Origin: an uncultured Collinsella sp.
GTDB taxonomy: Bacteria; Actinomycetota; Coriobacteriia; Coriobacteriales; Coriobacteriaceae
DNA length: 29,113 bases
Direction of reading: 5' to 3'
NCBI GenBank assembly: GCA_900755005.1
Contig: CAAEEX010000028.1
Location: forward strand, 1 to 29,113
This document shows positions 7,738 to 15,417 of the stretch, piece by piece; position 1 is the stretch's first letter, and every line of letters starts with the position of its first letter. Position numbers and translations under genes: made by a program. A model generated the notes under the pieces. The model was not told where the DNA came from and did not search any database. It saw nothing but the letters and a program-made list of their open reading frames with translations.

Positions 7738-9753
7738 ATGGTAAAGATTCGAGAGAAGCAAACCGAGCAGCTCGAGAAGGCTGCCTCCAAGGGGCTCAAG
7801 CTCGGTGGCTGGAAGAAGATGACGCTGTCTTCTAAGATTGCCGCCGTCGTGTTGGTGCTGGTCGCCCTGACTGCGATTCTGGCGCCCCTTCTTGCCCCCT
7901 ATAGCCCGGTCGAGATTTTTACGGCTCGCCAGGCTCCCGGCAACGGATTTATCTTCGGTACCGACGATAAGGGTCGCGACATTCTGTCGCGCATGCTCTA
8001 CGGTGGTCGTTACTCGCTGATTATCGGCTTTGGCGCCACTGCCATGGCTCTGGTCTGCGGCTCGGTCGTGGGCGCCCTTGCGGCGGTTTCGCGCAAGGCC
8101 GTTTCCGAGACGATCATGCGTATCCTGGACATCATCATGTCCATCCCGGGCATCGCCCTCGCGGCCGTCTTCGTCTCCATCCTGGGCAACTCCGTGCCGT
8201 CGATCATCTTCGCCATCGGCTTTATGTACACTCCGCAGATTGCCCGTATCGTGCGCGCCAACATCGTGTCCGAGTACGGCGAGGACTATGTCCGCGCGGT
8301 CATCGTTTCCGGCGCCAAGGCTCCGTGGATTTTGATCAAGCATGTTCTGCGTAACTGCATCGCCCCGATCATGGTCTTCACCGTTACCCTGGTCGCCGAC
8401 GCCATCATCTTCGAGGCCTCGCTGACCTTCATCGGCGCTGGTATCCAGGAGCCCACCGCTACCTGGGGCAACATCCTCGCCGACGCCCGCGGCGGCGTGC
8501 TCGCCGGCCGTTGGTGGCAGGCGCTGTTCCCGGGCCTGGCCATCATGATCACCTGCCTGGCGCTCAACATCCTCTCCGAGGGCATTACCGACGCCATGGC
8601 CGCTGCTCCCTCCGCCGCCCTGGATCCGACCGATTCCTCCAAGCGTCGCGAGGCCGACCTGCTGGTCTCCGACCCCGTTCGCGCCTACAAGGAGCAGGCC
8701 CAGTCCCTCTCCGCTCGCCTTGGCGCCCTGCGCGATGTCGAGCTCAAGCGTGACGATCGCCATGTGCCCGACGAGTCTGTCGAACCGATTCTCTCGGTCC
8801 GTGACTTCTGCATTCAGTTTGAGCATCACGGCGATATCAACGTCGTCGACCATGTCAACTTTGACGTCCGTCCTGGTCAGACCATGGGCCTGGTGGGCGA
8901 GTCCGGTTGCGGTAAGTCCATCACCACGCTGGCCATCATGGGCCTGACCGACGATGACGAGCACCTTTCCGGCGAGGTCCTCTGGGAGGGCCGCGACCTG
9001 CTCAAGATGAGCAAGAAGGAGTGGTTCGGCCTGCGCGGTACCGATATCGCTATGGTCTATCAGGACGCCCTGTCCTCGCTCAACCCCTCCATGCTCATCT
9101 CTGCCCAGATGAAGCAGCTCACCAAGCGCGGCGGCACCCGCAGCGCCGAGGAACTCCTGGAGCTCGTGGGCCTCGACCCCAAACGTACGCTCGAGAGCTA
9201 CCCGCATGAGCTTTCCGGTGGCCAGCGTCAGCGTGTCCTGATCGCTATGGCCCTTACCCGCGACCCCAAGCTGGTCATCTGCGACGAGCCCACGACCGCT
9301 CTGGACGTTACCGTCCAGAAGCAGGTCATCAAGCTGCTCAACGACCTTCAGGCCAAGCTCGGCTTTGCCATGATCTTCGTCTCGCATGACTTGGCGCTGG
9401 TCGCCGAGGTCGCCCATAACATCACGGTTATGTACGCCGGTCAGGTTATCGAGCAGGCGCCCACCAAGGAGCTGCTCACTAACCCGATCCACGAGTACAC
9501 CCGCGGTCTTCTGGGCTCCGTTCTGTCCATCGAGAGCGGTTCGGGCCGTCTGCACCAGGTGCCCGGCGCCGTTCCGAGCCCGCGCGATTTCCCCAAGGGC
9601 GATCGCTTCGCGCCCCGCTCGAGCCATCCGCGCATTGGCCTGGACACCCGTCCGGTCTTCAAGCGCGTGCCCGGCACCGAGCACTTCTATTCCGAGCTCC
9701 CCGACGAGGTGCTCAAGGCAAATGGTTTGACCCCTCACGCGGAGGTGATGTAG
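7738..9753 (+). CDS. Fused ABC permease-ATPase (DppC-DppD type)
   Basis: One 671-residue protein joins two normally separate subunits. Residues about 30-290 are a DppC/OppC permease, with FGTDDKGRDILSRMLYGGR (73-91) and an EAA loop at about 180-206. A charged linker (about 300-345) leads to an ABC ATPase with Walker A GESGCGKS (387-394), signature LSGGQRQR (492-499), Walker B LVICDEPT (512-519) and switch H550. The frame is continuous, so this is a true fusion. From memory, sialic-acid importers of Corynebacterium glutamicum (SiaEFGI) and Bifidobacterium breve (NanBCDF) belong to this transporter type, and the former has such a fusion, which supports the sialic-acid assignment. The usual C-terminal cysteine motif of peptide ATPases is lost: GDRFAPRSSHP has no cysteine. 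The next ATPase gene starts immediately after the stop. Confidence 0.9.
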   Translation: MVKIREKQTEQLEKAASKGLKLGGWKKMTLSSKIAAVVLVLVALTAILAPLLAPYSPVEIFTARQAPGNGFIFGTDDKGRDILSRMLYGGRYSLIIGFGATAMALVCGSVVGALAAVSRKAVSETIMRILDIIMSIPGIALAAVFVSILGNSVPSIIFAIGFMYTPQIARIVRANIVSEYGEDYVRAVIVSGAKAPWILIKHVLRNCIAPIMVFTVTLVADAIIFEASLTFIGAGIQEPTATWGNILADARGGVLAGRWWQALFPGLAIMITCLALNILSEGITDAMAAAPSAALDPTDSSKRREADLLVSDPVRAYKEQAQSLSARLGALRDVELKRDDRHVPDESVEPILSVRDFCIQFEHHGDINVVDHVNFDVRPGQTMGLVGESGCGKSITTLAIMGLTDDDEHLSGEVLWEGRDLLKMSKKEWFGLRGTDIAMVYQDALSSLNPSMLISAQMKQLTKRGGTRSAEELLELVGLDPKRTLESYPHELSGGQRQRVLIAMALTRDPKLVICDEPTTALDVTVQKQVIKLLNDLQAKLGFAMIFVSHDLALVAEVAHNITVMYAGQVIEQAPTKELLTNPIHEYTRGLLGSVLSIESGSGRLHQVPGAVPSPRDFPKGDRFAPRSSHPRIGLDTRPVFKRVPGTEHFYSELPDEVLKANGLTPHAEVM

Positions 9754-10581
9754 ATGAGCGAGACCGCAGTCAACGGCGTCGAGCCGATCATCTTCCTTGA
9801 TGACGTCCACGTCACCTTTAGGACCCGTACCGGCTCGATTCTGCACCCCAACCTGGTTCACGCCGTCCAGGGTGTAACGATTAGGCTCATGCCCGGTCAG
9901 ACGATCGGCATCGTCGGCGAGTCCGGTTGCGGTAAGTCCACCACCGCCAACGTCATGTGCGGCCTGCAGGCCCCCACGAGCGGCAAGGTCTACTTTAAGG
10001 GCAAGGACGTAACCAAGCGTACCGCCGAGGACCGTCGCCACATGGGCCGTGTCATCTCGGTCGTGTTCCAGAATCCGGCTACGGCGCTCAATCCCCGCAT
10101 GGTCGTTCGCGAGCAGCTGCTCGACCCCATGCGCGTCCACAACCTGGGTACCGAGGCCGAGCAGGAGAAGCGCGTCAAGGAGCTCCTGGAGCTCACCGGT
10201 CTGCCCAGCTCCGCCGCCGAGGTTCTTCCCGGCCAGCTTTCGGGCGGCCAGCGCCAGCGCGTCGCAATTGCCCGTGCCCTGTCGTTGAACCCCGATGCCA
10301 TCATCGCCGACGAGCCCACCTCGGCTCTGGACGTTTCGGTCCGCGCGCAGATTCTGAACCTGCTGACCGACCTTAAGAAGGAGCTCGGCCTGGCCATGGT
10401 GTTCATCAGCCATGACATCCAGACGGTCCGCTATATCTCTGACGACATCATCGTTATGAATGGCGGCAAGATCGTCGAGCAGGGCGAGGCCAAGCAGGTC
10501 TTCCAGCACCCTCAGGACCCCTACACCAAGATGCTGCTCGGTGCTGCGCCGTCGCTGCTGCATCCCAAGCTCGGCGAGTAG
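9754..10581 (+). CDS. ABC transporter ATP-binding protein, DppF/OppF type
   Basis: This 275-residue cytoplasmic ATPase pairs with the ATPase half of the preceding fusion. Walker A GESGCGKS (55-62), signature LSGGQRQR (162-169), Walker B AIIADEPT (182-189) and switch H220 are all intact, so it should hydrolyse ATP. It ends shortly after the ABC core (PYTKMLLGAAPSLLHP) and has no C-terminal oligopeptide/dipeptide extension, unlike the peptide ATPases encoded at 26729-28849. ATG 9754 follows the upstream TAG directly, and GGAGGTG at 9741-9747 gives a good ribosome-binding site. It completes the four-gene transporter. A hairpin at 10598-10625 separates it from the esterase genes. Confidence 0.9.
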   Translation: MSETAVNGVEPIIFLDDVHVTFRTRTGSILHPNLVHAVQGVTIRLMPGQTIGIVGESGCGKSTTANVMCGLQAPTSGKVYFKGKDVTKRTAEDRRHMGRVISVVFQNPATALNPRMVVREQLLDPMRVHNLGTEAEQEKRVKELLELTGLPSSAAEVLPGQLSGGQRQRVAIARALSLNPDAIIADEPTSALDVSVRAQILNLLTDLKKELGLAMVFISHDIQTVRYISDDIIVMNGGKIVEQGEAKQVFQHPQDPYTKMLLGAAPSLLHPKLGE

Positions 10582-10597
10582 CCTCGCTTTCCCTCCC

Positions 10598-10625
10598 GTG
10601 CGCCCGGTTCCCTTGCCGGGCGCAC
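10598..10625 (+). terminator. Hairpin between transporter and esterase genes
   Basis: A perfect 10-bp GC-rich stem (GTGCGCCCGG/CCGGGCGCAC, 10598-10607 and 10616-10625) has an 8-nt loop. No T-run follows, so it may act as a processing or stability element and not as a full terminator. Confidence 0.5.
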
Positions 10626-10661
10626 CTCCGTTGCGATTTCGAAAGGTTGGGTTCACGAGCC

Positions 10662-11639
10662 ATGCCAAGTGCTCAGGAGCTACAACAGCAATTTGGTGGG
10701 TATCGGGGCGCCATGCCCCGTCCATCAGATTTCGATCTCTTTTGGAAGGACCGCATGGCCGAGGCCGACGCCGTCGGGCTTGACTATGCGATCGAGACGG
10801 CATCGGTCACCGATGTCGTGACCTGCCAGCTTTTCGACCTCTGGTATACCGGCATGTGTGGCGCTCGCCTGCATGCCAAGTACCTTAAACCCGTCTCGGA
10901 CGAGCCCGTGCCATTGGTACTTCAGTTCCATGGGTATCCGGGTGCAAGCCGCAGCTGGTTTGAGCAGGCGTCGTTTGCGGGCATGGGCATGGCACTCATC
11001 GCCCTCGACTGCCCCGGCCAAGGAGGTCCCTCCGAGGACATTGGTGGATTTGAGGGCACAACGGTCGCGGGCCATATCGTCGCCGGTATCGACGGCGATC
11101 CGGCCAACCTCTACTATGTCCGCTTGCACCAAGATATTCGCATCCTGTGCCGCATCGTTCGCGAGCTCGAGGGCATCGATCTTGCCCGTGTGTTTGTGAA
11201 CGGCGCGTCGCAGGGCGGCGGTTTGGGCATTGCGACCTGTGCACTTAACAGCGAGCTTATCAATCGCGCCGCCATCCTCTATCCCTTCCTGTCGGATTTC
11301 CGCCTGGTCTGGGATTTGGATGCCGACGACATTGCCTACGAGGGCCTGCGCTATTGGTCTCGCTGGTTTGACGAGGACTCGACTCGTATCGACGAAGCCT
11401 ATGCCAAGCTGGCGTACTTCGATTCCAAGAACTTTGCCCCTATGGTCAAATGCCCCGTGCTGTTTGGCACCGGCACAGCCGATACCGTCTGTCCGCCAGC
11501 GACGCAGTTTGCGGTCTATAACAACCTGACCTGTGAAAAGCGTCATGAGTTCTTTGAAGGCTTTGGCCACGAGGAGATTCAGGATTTTGACGATCTGATC
11601 ATTCCGTTTTTCTGCAAGGGAGGGGAGGCTCATGTCTAA
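10662..11639 (+). CDS. Alpha/beta hydrolase, acetylxylan esterase / cephalosporin-C deacetylase (AXE1) family
   Basis: This 325-residue cytoplasmic (no signal peptide) serine esterase resembles the AXE1 family, which deacetylates sugars. The triad is complete: S183 in GASQGGG, D274 in GTADTVCPP and H303 in FGHEE. The oxyanion region is FHGYPG (89-94), and LDCPGQGGP (115-123) is also characteristic. ATG 10662 is taken as start; the GAAAGG at 10641-10646 is rather far away, and a TTG at 10647 is too close to it. The next gene overlaps by 8 nt and encodes a shortened relative without the serine. Since the gene sits between a sialic-acid-type importer and NanA, removal of O-acetyl groups from imported sialic acids is an attractive but unproved role. 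Another acylated sugar is possible. Confidence 0.82.
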   Translation: MPSAQELQQQFGGYRGAMPRPSDFDLFWKDRMAEADAVGLDYAIETASVTDVVTCQLFDLWYTGMCGARLHAKYLKPVSDEPVPLVLQFHGYPGASRSWFEQASFAGMGMALIALDCPGQGGPSEDIGGFEGTTVAGHIVAGIDGDPANLYYVRLHQDIRILCRIVRELEGIDLARVFVNGASQGGGLGIATCALNSELINRAAILYPFLSDFRLVWDLDADDIAYEGLRYWSRWFDEDSTRIDEAYAKLAYFDSKNFAPMVKCPVLFGTGTADTVCPPATQFAVYNNLTCEKRHEFFEGFGHEEIQDFDDLIIPFFCKGGEAHV

Positions 11640-12483
11640 GTGCGAGAGCAATGTCAATGAGCTGATTGTCTCCGACCTTGTGGGGATTCCCGGAACGGTC
11701 TCGTCAAGGCTCGCTGATTTCCGGGATTGGCGCGGTGATGCTTCTGCGGATGTTTCCGAATTAGAGATAGCCGCTTCGGACCTTGAGGTTTGCGGGCCGA
11801 GTATTACGGCGATCGATTTCGCCAATCCGTATGCCCGCTACTCCGAGGTTTCCTTTGAGCTTGGTGGCGATGTGGTCCACGCACGTTTGATCGAGCCTGC
11901 CGGTCGCGCCCGAGCATCCGAGCTTGTGCCGCTCTGTCTGATGTTTCACGACATCGACCGACCCGTGCGGGGATGGCATCACATGACGAGGTTTGCGGCC
12001 ATGGGATATGCCGTGCTTGCGCTGGACGATGAGGCGATTGGATCCAGCGAGCTGCAGCAGGGGATTGCCTCTCCTGCTTTTGTCAAGCGCGTCCGTTGGG
12101 GTTGCGCGATGGCGAAGGTGGCGCGCAATCTTGATGGCGTGGACCCCGACCGCATCTTTGCATGGGGCGAGGGCCTTGGCGGCGGAGTCGCGCTGGCGGT
12201 TTCTGCTCTGGACGAGCGGGGCCTCGCCTGCACGGCGGTTGCCAATCCAATTCCCGGTGGCCTCGAGGCGTTGTCGTCTCGGGTGCGTGGATCGGTGCTC
12301 ATGGGCACATCGCTCATGGATGCCGTGAGTGATCCCAAGGGCCAGTTTGCCGTATTCAACGGTCTTGAGTGTGACCGGAGGCATATCATCTATGCCAAAT
12401 ACGCTCATGAGCGCATCAACGCGTTCGAAAACGAAGTCATCGACTTTTTTAACCAAACGTTCTACCCGTGTTCTTTGGCCTAG
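11632..12483 (+). CDS. AXE1-like hydrolase paralogue lacking the catalytic serine (predicted pseudoenzyme)
   Basis: This 283-residue protein is clearly related to its upstream neighbour: QFAVFNGLECDRRH matches QFAVYNNLTCEKRH, and MFHDIDR matches QFHGYPG. The nucleophile motif GASQGGG reads GEGLGGG here, so glycine 181 replaces serine, while the triad's aspartate (D230) and histidine (H259) are still present. About 40 residues that follow the nucleophile region in the neighbour (roughly 210-255 there) are missing. The reading frame is open and codon use normal, so this is not simple decay. ATG 11632 overlaps the upstream stop by 8 nt and has a strong GGGAGGGGAGG site, implying translational coupling. 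A regulatory or structural partner of the active esterase is a plausible inference. I cannot name a proven function. Confidence 0.75.
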   Translation: MSKCESNVNELIVSDLVGIPGTVSSRLADFRDWRGDASADVSELEIAASDLEVCGPSITAIDFANPYARYSEVSFELGGDVVHARLIEPAGRARASELVPLCLMFHDIDRPVRGWHHMTRFAAMGYAVLALDDEAIGSSELQQGIASPAFVKRVRWGCAMAKVARNLDGVDPDRIFAWGEGLGGGVALAVSALDERGLACTAVANPIPGGLEALSSRVRGSVLMGTSLMDAVSDPKGQFAVFNGLECDRRHIIYAKYAHERINAFENEVIDFFNQTFYPCSLA

Positions 12484-12551
12484 ACGGCCTGGACACTGCC
12501 AACAAGAGTGGGTGGCATAGGGCCGCCCGCCAGACAACTAAGGAGATTCTT

Positions 12552-13472
12552 GTGGCAACTCAGAAATTCACCGGCGTTATCCCTCCCGTCGTTGTTCCCG
12601 ATACCGAAGACCACCAGCTCGACGTTGCCTCCTTTGAGCGCAGCATCAACCGCATGATCGATGCCGGCGTCGATGGCCTGTTCTTCCTGGGCTCTTCGGG
12701 CGAGGTCGTTTTCTCCACCGATGAGCGTCGTCGCCAGATCATCGCCGAGGCCGTTCGTATCGTCGACCACCGCGTGCCCGTCCTGGTCGGCATCATCGAT
12801 ACCGAGACCGAGCGCATGATCGAGCACGGTAAGGTCGCTCAGGAGCTGGGCGCCGATGCGCTTGTCGCCACCTGCCCGTTCTATGCCCTGCAGGGCATGA
12901 CCGAGGTCGAGGAGCACTTCCGCATCCTGCACGAGGAGCTCGACCTGCCCATCTTTGCCTATGACATTCCCGTCTGCGTTCACACCAAGCTCCCCTGGAA
13001 GCTCCTTGCCAAGCTCGGCGCCGAGGGCGTCCTTGCTGGCGTCAAGGATTCCTCGGGTGATGACATCTCGTTCCGCTATCTCGTTCAGGAGAACGAGAAG
13101 AACGGCCATCCGATGAGCATCCTCACCGGTCACGAGGTTGTTGTCGACGGCGCTTACCTCGGTGGCGCCGACGGTTCTGTCCCGGGCCTTGCCAACGTTG
13201 AGCCCGAGGGCTACGTGCGCCAGTGGAAGGCCGCTCAGGCCGGCGACTGGGCTACCGTCAAGGCCGAGCAGGATCGCCTCAATGAGATTTCGCACATCTG
13301 GGACGTCACCTCGGGCGTCCAGGGCTATGCCGGTGGCGTCGGCGCCTTCAAGACCGCTATGAACCTCATGGGCATCTTCGACAGCCCGACCATGCCGCGC
13401 CCGGTGAAGGCCATGACCGGCGAGAACGTCGAGGCGATTAGGAAGGTCCTTCAGGACAACGGTCTCCTGTAA
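12552..13472 (+). CDS. nanA: N-acetylneuraminate lyase (DHDPS/NAL family)
   Basis: This 306-residue class I aldolase has a TIM-barrel and is expected to split N-acetylneuraminate into N-acetylmannosamine and pyruvate in the cytoplasm. The Schiff-base lysine is K165 in AGVKDSSGD and the catalytic tyrosine is Y137 in AYDIPV, the same numbers as in E. coli NanA. The pyruvate carboxylate loop is GSSGE (47-51) instead of the GSTGE of E. coli NanA, so sequence alone leaves room for another 2-keto acid aldolase. The neighbouring NanE and ROK kinase genes decide the call. GTG 12552 is the start because AAGGAG lies 6 nt upstream; the in-frame ATG 12468 lies inside the previous gene. A terminator follows at 13502-13544. 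Confidence 0.83.
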   Translation: MATQKFTGVIPPVVVPDTEDHQLDVASFERSINRMIDAGVDGLFFLGSSGEVVFSTDERRRQIIAEAVRIVDHRVPVLVGIIDTETERMIEHGKVAQELGADALVATCPFYALQGMTEVEEHFRILHEELDLPIFAYDIPVCVHTKLPWKLLAKLGAEGVLAGVKDSSGDDISFRYLVQENEKNGHPMSILTGHEVVVDGAYLGGADGSVPGLANVEPEGYVRQWKAAQAGDWATVKAEQDRLNEISHIWDVTSGVQGYAGGVGAFKTAMNLMGIFDSPTMPRPVKAMTGENVEAIRKVLQDNGLL

Positions 13473-13501
13473 AGCTTCCCAGGCACCCGACCTCGCCGTT
13501 C

Positions 13502-13544
13502 AACCGTGTGGCCATGACCCATTAGGTCAATGGCCACACGGTTT
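13502..13544 (+). terminator. Rho-independent-like terminator after nanA
   Basis: A 14-bp perfect stem (arm AACCGTGTGGCCAT, 13502-13515 and 13530-13543) with a further GACC/GGTC pair at its tip is followed by a short T-run. It should end the transcript that starts at the binding-protein gene, so the kinase and epimerase genes may have their own promoter. Confidence 0.75.
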
Positions 13545-13643
13545 CTCGGCGATCTCGGACACCTGGAAAACCTTTACTGCGCTGTGACGGCTAGCCTGAC
13601 GGCGCATTTCCTGTAGTTGTTTTTATCTCCGAAGGAGAGCGAC
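13545..13643 (+). promoter_or_regulatory. Possible promoter region for the ROK kinase and nanE
   Basis: After the nanA terminator there are 99 nt before the kinase start. The heptamer TGACGGC occurs twice as a direct repeat (13585-13591, 13597-13603), 12 nt apart and close to one helical turn. TTTTAT (13621-13626) could be a poor -10. GAAGGAGAG (13631-13639) is the ribosome-binding site. A promoter is expected here but not clearly seen. Confidence 0.3.
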
Positions 13644-14609
13644 ATGGAGAACAAGTACGTCTGCTCTGTCGATATCGGCGGAACTAAAATTGCGACTGCC
13701 ATCATGGAGTACCCGGCTGACGGTAGTGTGCCCCATCCCGTTTTTGAGGCCGAGATTCCTACCGAGGCCCAGGAGGGCGGCGAGGCCGTCTTCCAGCGTA
13801 TCGAGGCGTCTATCAAGGCCGCTCTTGAGGCGAATCCCGATGTCGAGGTTCTCGGTGTCGGTATCGGTGCCGCAGGCGTTGTCGATCCCAAGACGGGCGC
13901 CATTGCTTATGCCAATGAGATCATGCCCGGCTGGTCCGGCGTTCAGTTGGGGCCGCGTCTGCGCGAGGACCTTGGTCTTCCCGTTGCCGTTGTGGGCGAC
14001 GTGCAGGCTCATGCTCTGGGCGAGGCCCACTGGGGCGTCGGCAAGGGCAAGTTCTCCGTCTTGTGCCTGGGAATCGGTACGGGCATCGGTGGCGCATATG
14101 TCGAGAACGGCCGCGTGATGCAGGGCTTCCATGGTGCTGCCGGTCATATGGGCCACATCGAGTGCTCGGCTGCCGCCGGCATTCCCTGCGCCTGCGGGCG
14201 TTCCGGCCATCTTGAGTCTGTTGCTTCGGGCACCTCGATTGGCCGTATGTACGACGAACGCTTCGGTCGAGTTGACCCCAGCCGTCCTTCGGTCGGTCGC
14301 GACGTGAACGACCTGTGTCGTGCTGGCGACGCAAAGGCGACCGAGGTCATCCATGACGCCGGCTTTGCGCTGGGCGCCAGCTTGGGCTCGCTTGCCAATA
14401 TTCTGGATCCAGAGGTTATCGTGCTTTCGGGCGGCGTAATTCATCAGGGTCCCGATTGGCGTTCGCAGACGTGGAAGGATTCGGTGCACGAGGGCTATGC
14501 CAGCCAGGCGCTCGATCCGCTCCAGGACACGCCGATTCTCATCGGGTCTCTGGAGGGCGATGCTCCGCTCATCGGTGCCGCCGAGCATCTTCTCGCTTCG
14601 TTAAAGTAA
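13644..14609 (+). CDS. nanK: ROK-family sugar kinase, probable N-acetylmannosamine kinase
   Basis: This 321-residue ROK kinase, without the N-terminal helix-turn-helix that marks ROK regulators, would phosphorylate ManNAc to ManNAc-6-P. It has the phosphate-binding DIGGTK (10-15), GVGIGAAGVVDP (71-82), the catalytic-base aspartate in GDVQAHALGE (D119), and GIGTGIGGAYVENG (143-156). The zinc site reads H171, C182, C184 and then H189 where the family usually has a third cysteine (CACGRSGHLE). ATG 13644 follows GAAGGAGAG; the in-frame ATG at 13617 has no such site. It is placed between nanA and nanE, which fits NanK, but ROK proteins are hard to assign by sequence, and glucokinase or N-acetylglucosamine kinase remains possible. 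Confidence 0.8.
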   Translation: MENKYVCSVDIGGTKIATAIMEYPADGSVPHPVFEAEIPTEAQEGGEAVFQRIEASIKAALEANPDVEVLGVGIGAAGVVDPKTGAIAYANEIMPGWSGVQLGPRLREDLGLPVAVVGDVQAHALGEAHWGVGKGKFSVLCLGIGTGIGGAYVENGRVMQGFHGAAGHMGHIECSAAAGIPCACGRSGHLESVASGTSIGRMYDERFGRVDPSRPSVGRDVNDLCRAGDAKATEVIHDAGFALGASLGSLANILDPEVIVLSGGVIHQGPDWRSQTWKDSVHEGYASQALDPLQDTPILIGSLEGDAPLIGAAEHLLASLK

Positions 14610-14625
14610 ACGTATCTGCTGTAGG

Positions 14626-14656
14626 AGCCTCCCGAGACAACACGCCTCGGGAGGCT
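14626..14656 (+). terminator. Hairpin between kinase and nanE
   Basis: An 11-bp perfect stem (AGCCTCCCGAG/CTCGGGAGGCT) with a 9-nt loop lies in the 70-nt gap. No T-run follows; it may be a stability element or partial terminator that tunes nanE. Confidence 0.5.
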
Positions 14657-14679
14657 GTTCTGAGAAAGGTTGCAGCCTT

Positions 14680-15366
14680 ATGACCGTCGATCCTTTGATT
14701 CAATCCCTGAAGGGTAAGCTCGTCGTGAGCGTTCAGGCGTATATGGGCGAGCCGCTTCGTACGCCCGAGACCATGGCTCAAATGTCTCGCGCTTGCGAAC
14801 TCGGCGGCGCCGCCGCCATTCGCTGCCAGGGCCTTGCCGACATTGCCGCCATTAAGGGTCGCTGTGAGGTTCCTGTTATTGGCCTATGGAAGGATGGACA
14901 CGAGGGCGTTTACATCACGCCGACGCTGCGTCACGCCCGCGCCTGCGTTGCTGCTGGTGCCGATATCGTGGCGATCGACGCCACCGATCGTCCGCGCCCC
15001 GATGGCAAGACGGTCGAGGATACCTTCCGTCCGCTGCACGAGGAGGGTGTGCTCCTGATGGCGGATTGTGCCACCATCGAGGACATTCGCCGTGCGGTTG
15101 ATATGGGCTTCGACCTGGTATCTACCACGCTCTCTCACGGTGTCGCCGCCATCGATTGCACCATGGCCGATGGCCCCGACCTGCCGCTCCTGCGTCAGGC
15201 GACCGAGGAATTCCCCGGCCTTCCCATCATTTGCGAGGGTCGCGTGCATACGCCCGAGGAGGCTCGCGCCGCGATCGATGCTGGCGCCTGGGCCGTTGTC
15301 GTCGGCACCGCCATCACGCACCCCACGAGTATTACAAGTTGGTTCAAGGCTGCGCTTGAGGCGTAA
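14680..15366 (+). CDS. nanE: N-acetylmannosamine-6-phosphate 2-epimerase
   Basis: This 228-residue TIM-barrel enzyme converts ManNAc-6-P to GlcNAc-6-P, the step that links sialic-acid breakdown to amino-sugar metabolism. Family motifs are easily seen: LVVSVQAYMGEPL (14-26), AAAIRCQG, PVIGLWK (with the catalytic-type lysine), IVAIDATDRPRPDG and ICEGRVHTPEEA near the C-terminal phosphate-binding part that ends in VVVGTAITHP. The length matches the family. ATG 14680 has GAGAAAGG about 10 nt upstream. It is the last gene of the sialic-acid locus; NagA and NagB, needed to reach fructose-6-P, are not in this window. Confidence 0.93.
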   Translation: MTVDPLIQSLKGKLVVSVQAYMGEPLRTPETMAQMSRACELGGAAAIRCQGLADIAAIKGRCEVPVIGLWKDGHEGVYITPTLRHARACVAAGADIVAIDATDRPRPDGKTVEDTFRPLHEEGVLLMADCATIEDIRRAVDMGFDLVSTTLSHGVAAIDCTMADGPDLPLLRQATEEFPGLPIICEGRVHTPEEARAAIDAGAWAVVVGTAITHPTSITSWFKAALEA

Positions 15367-15393
15367 GACAGGCCTCGTATCCGCTCGGGGCGG

Positions 15394-15399
15394 TATACT
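15394..15399 (+). promoter_or_regulatory. Candidate -10 box of the rapZ-whiA transcript
   Basis: TATACT lies 27 nt after the nanE stop and 74 nt before the rapZ start. A recognisable -35 is lacking. If used, transcription starts just before the hairpin at 15418-15447. Confidence 0.35.
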
Positions 15400-15417
15400 C
15401 AATAAAGGCAATTGACC

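Noticed and set aside
5007..10581. First transporter as a simple dipeptide (dpp) system
   Set aside because: The fold would allow it, but the fused permease-ATPase, the lost C-terminal cysteine motif and the downstream NanA, kinase and NanE genes favour sialic acid. It remains the fallback.
7129..10803. A minus-strand open frame of more than 1200 codons opposite the transporter genes
   Set aside because: Both transporter genes and the esterase start on the + strand have clear domains here. The minus frame is low-complexity and repeats an antisense pattern of ABC ATPase motifs.
11632..12483. The second esterase gene as a decayed pseudogene
   Set aside because: The frame is uninterrupted, codon use matches neighbours, a strong ribosome-binding site is present, and two triad residues and the core fold motifs remain. 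A maintained pseudoenzyme fits better.
12552..13472. The aldolase as DapA (4-hydroxy-tetrahydrodipicolinate synthase)
   Set aside because: Family membership is shared, but K165 and Y137 fall at the NanA positions, and the gene is flanked by sialic-acid genes, not lysine genes.
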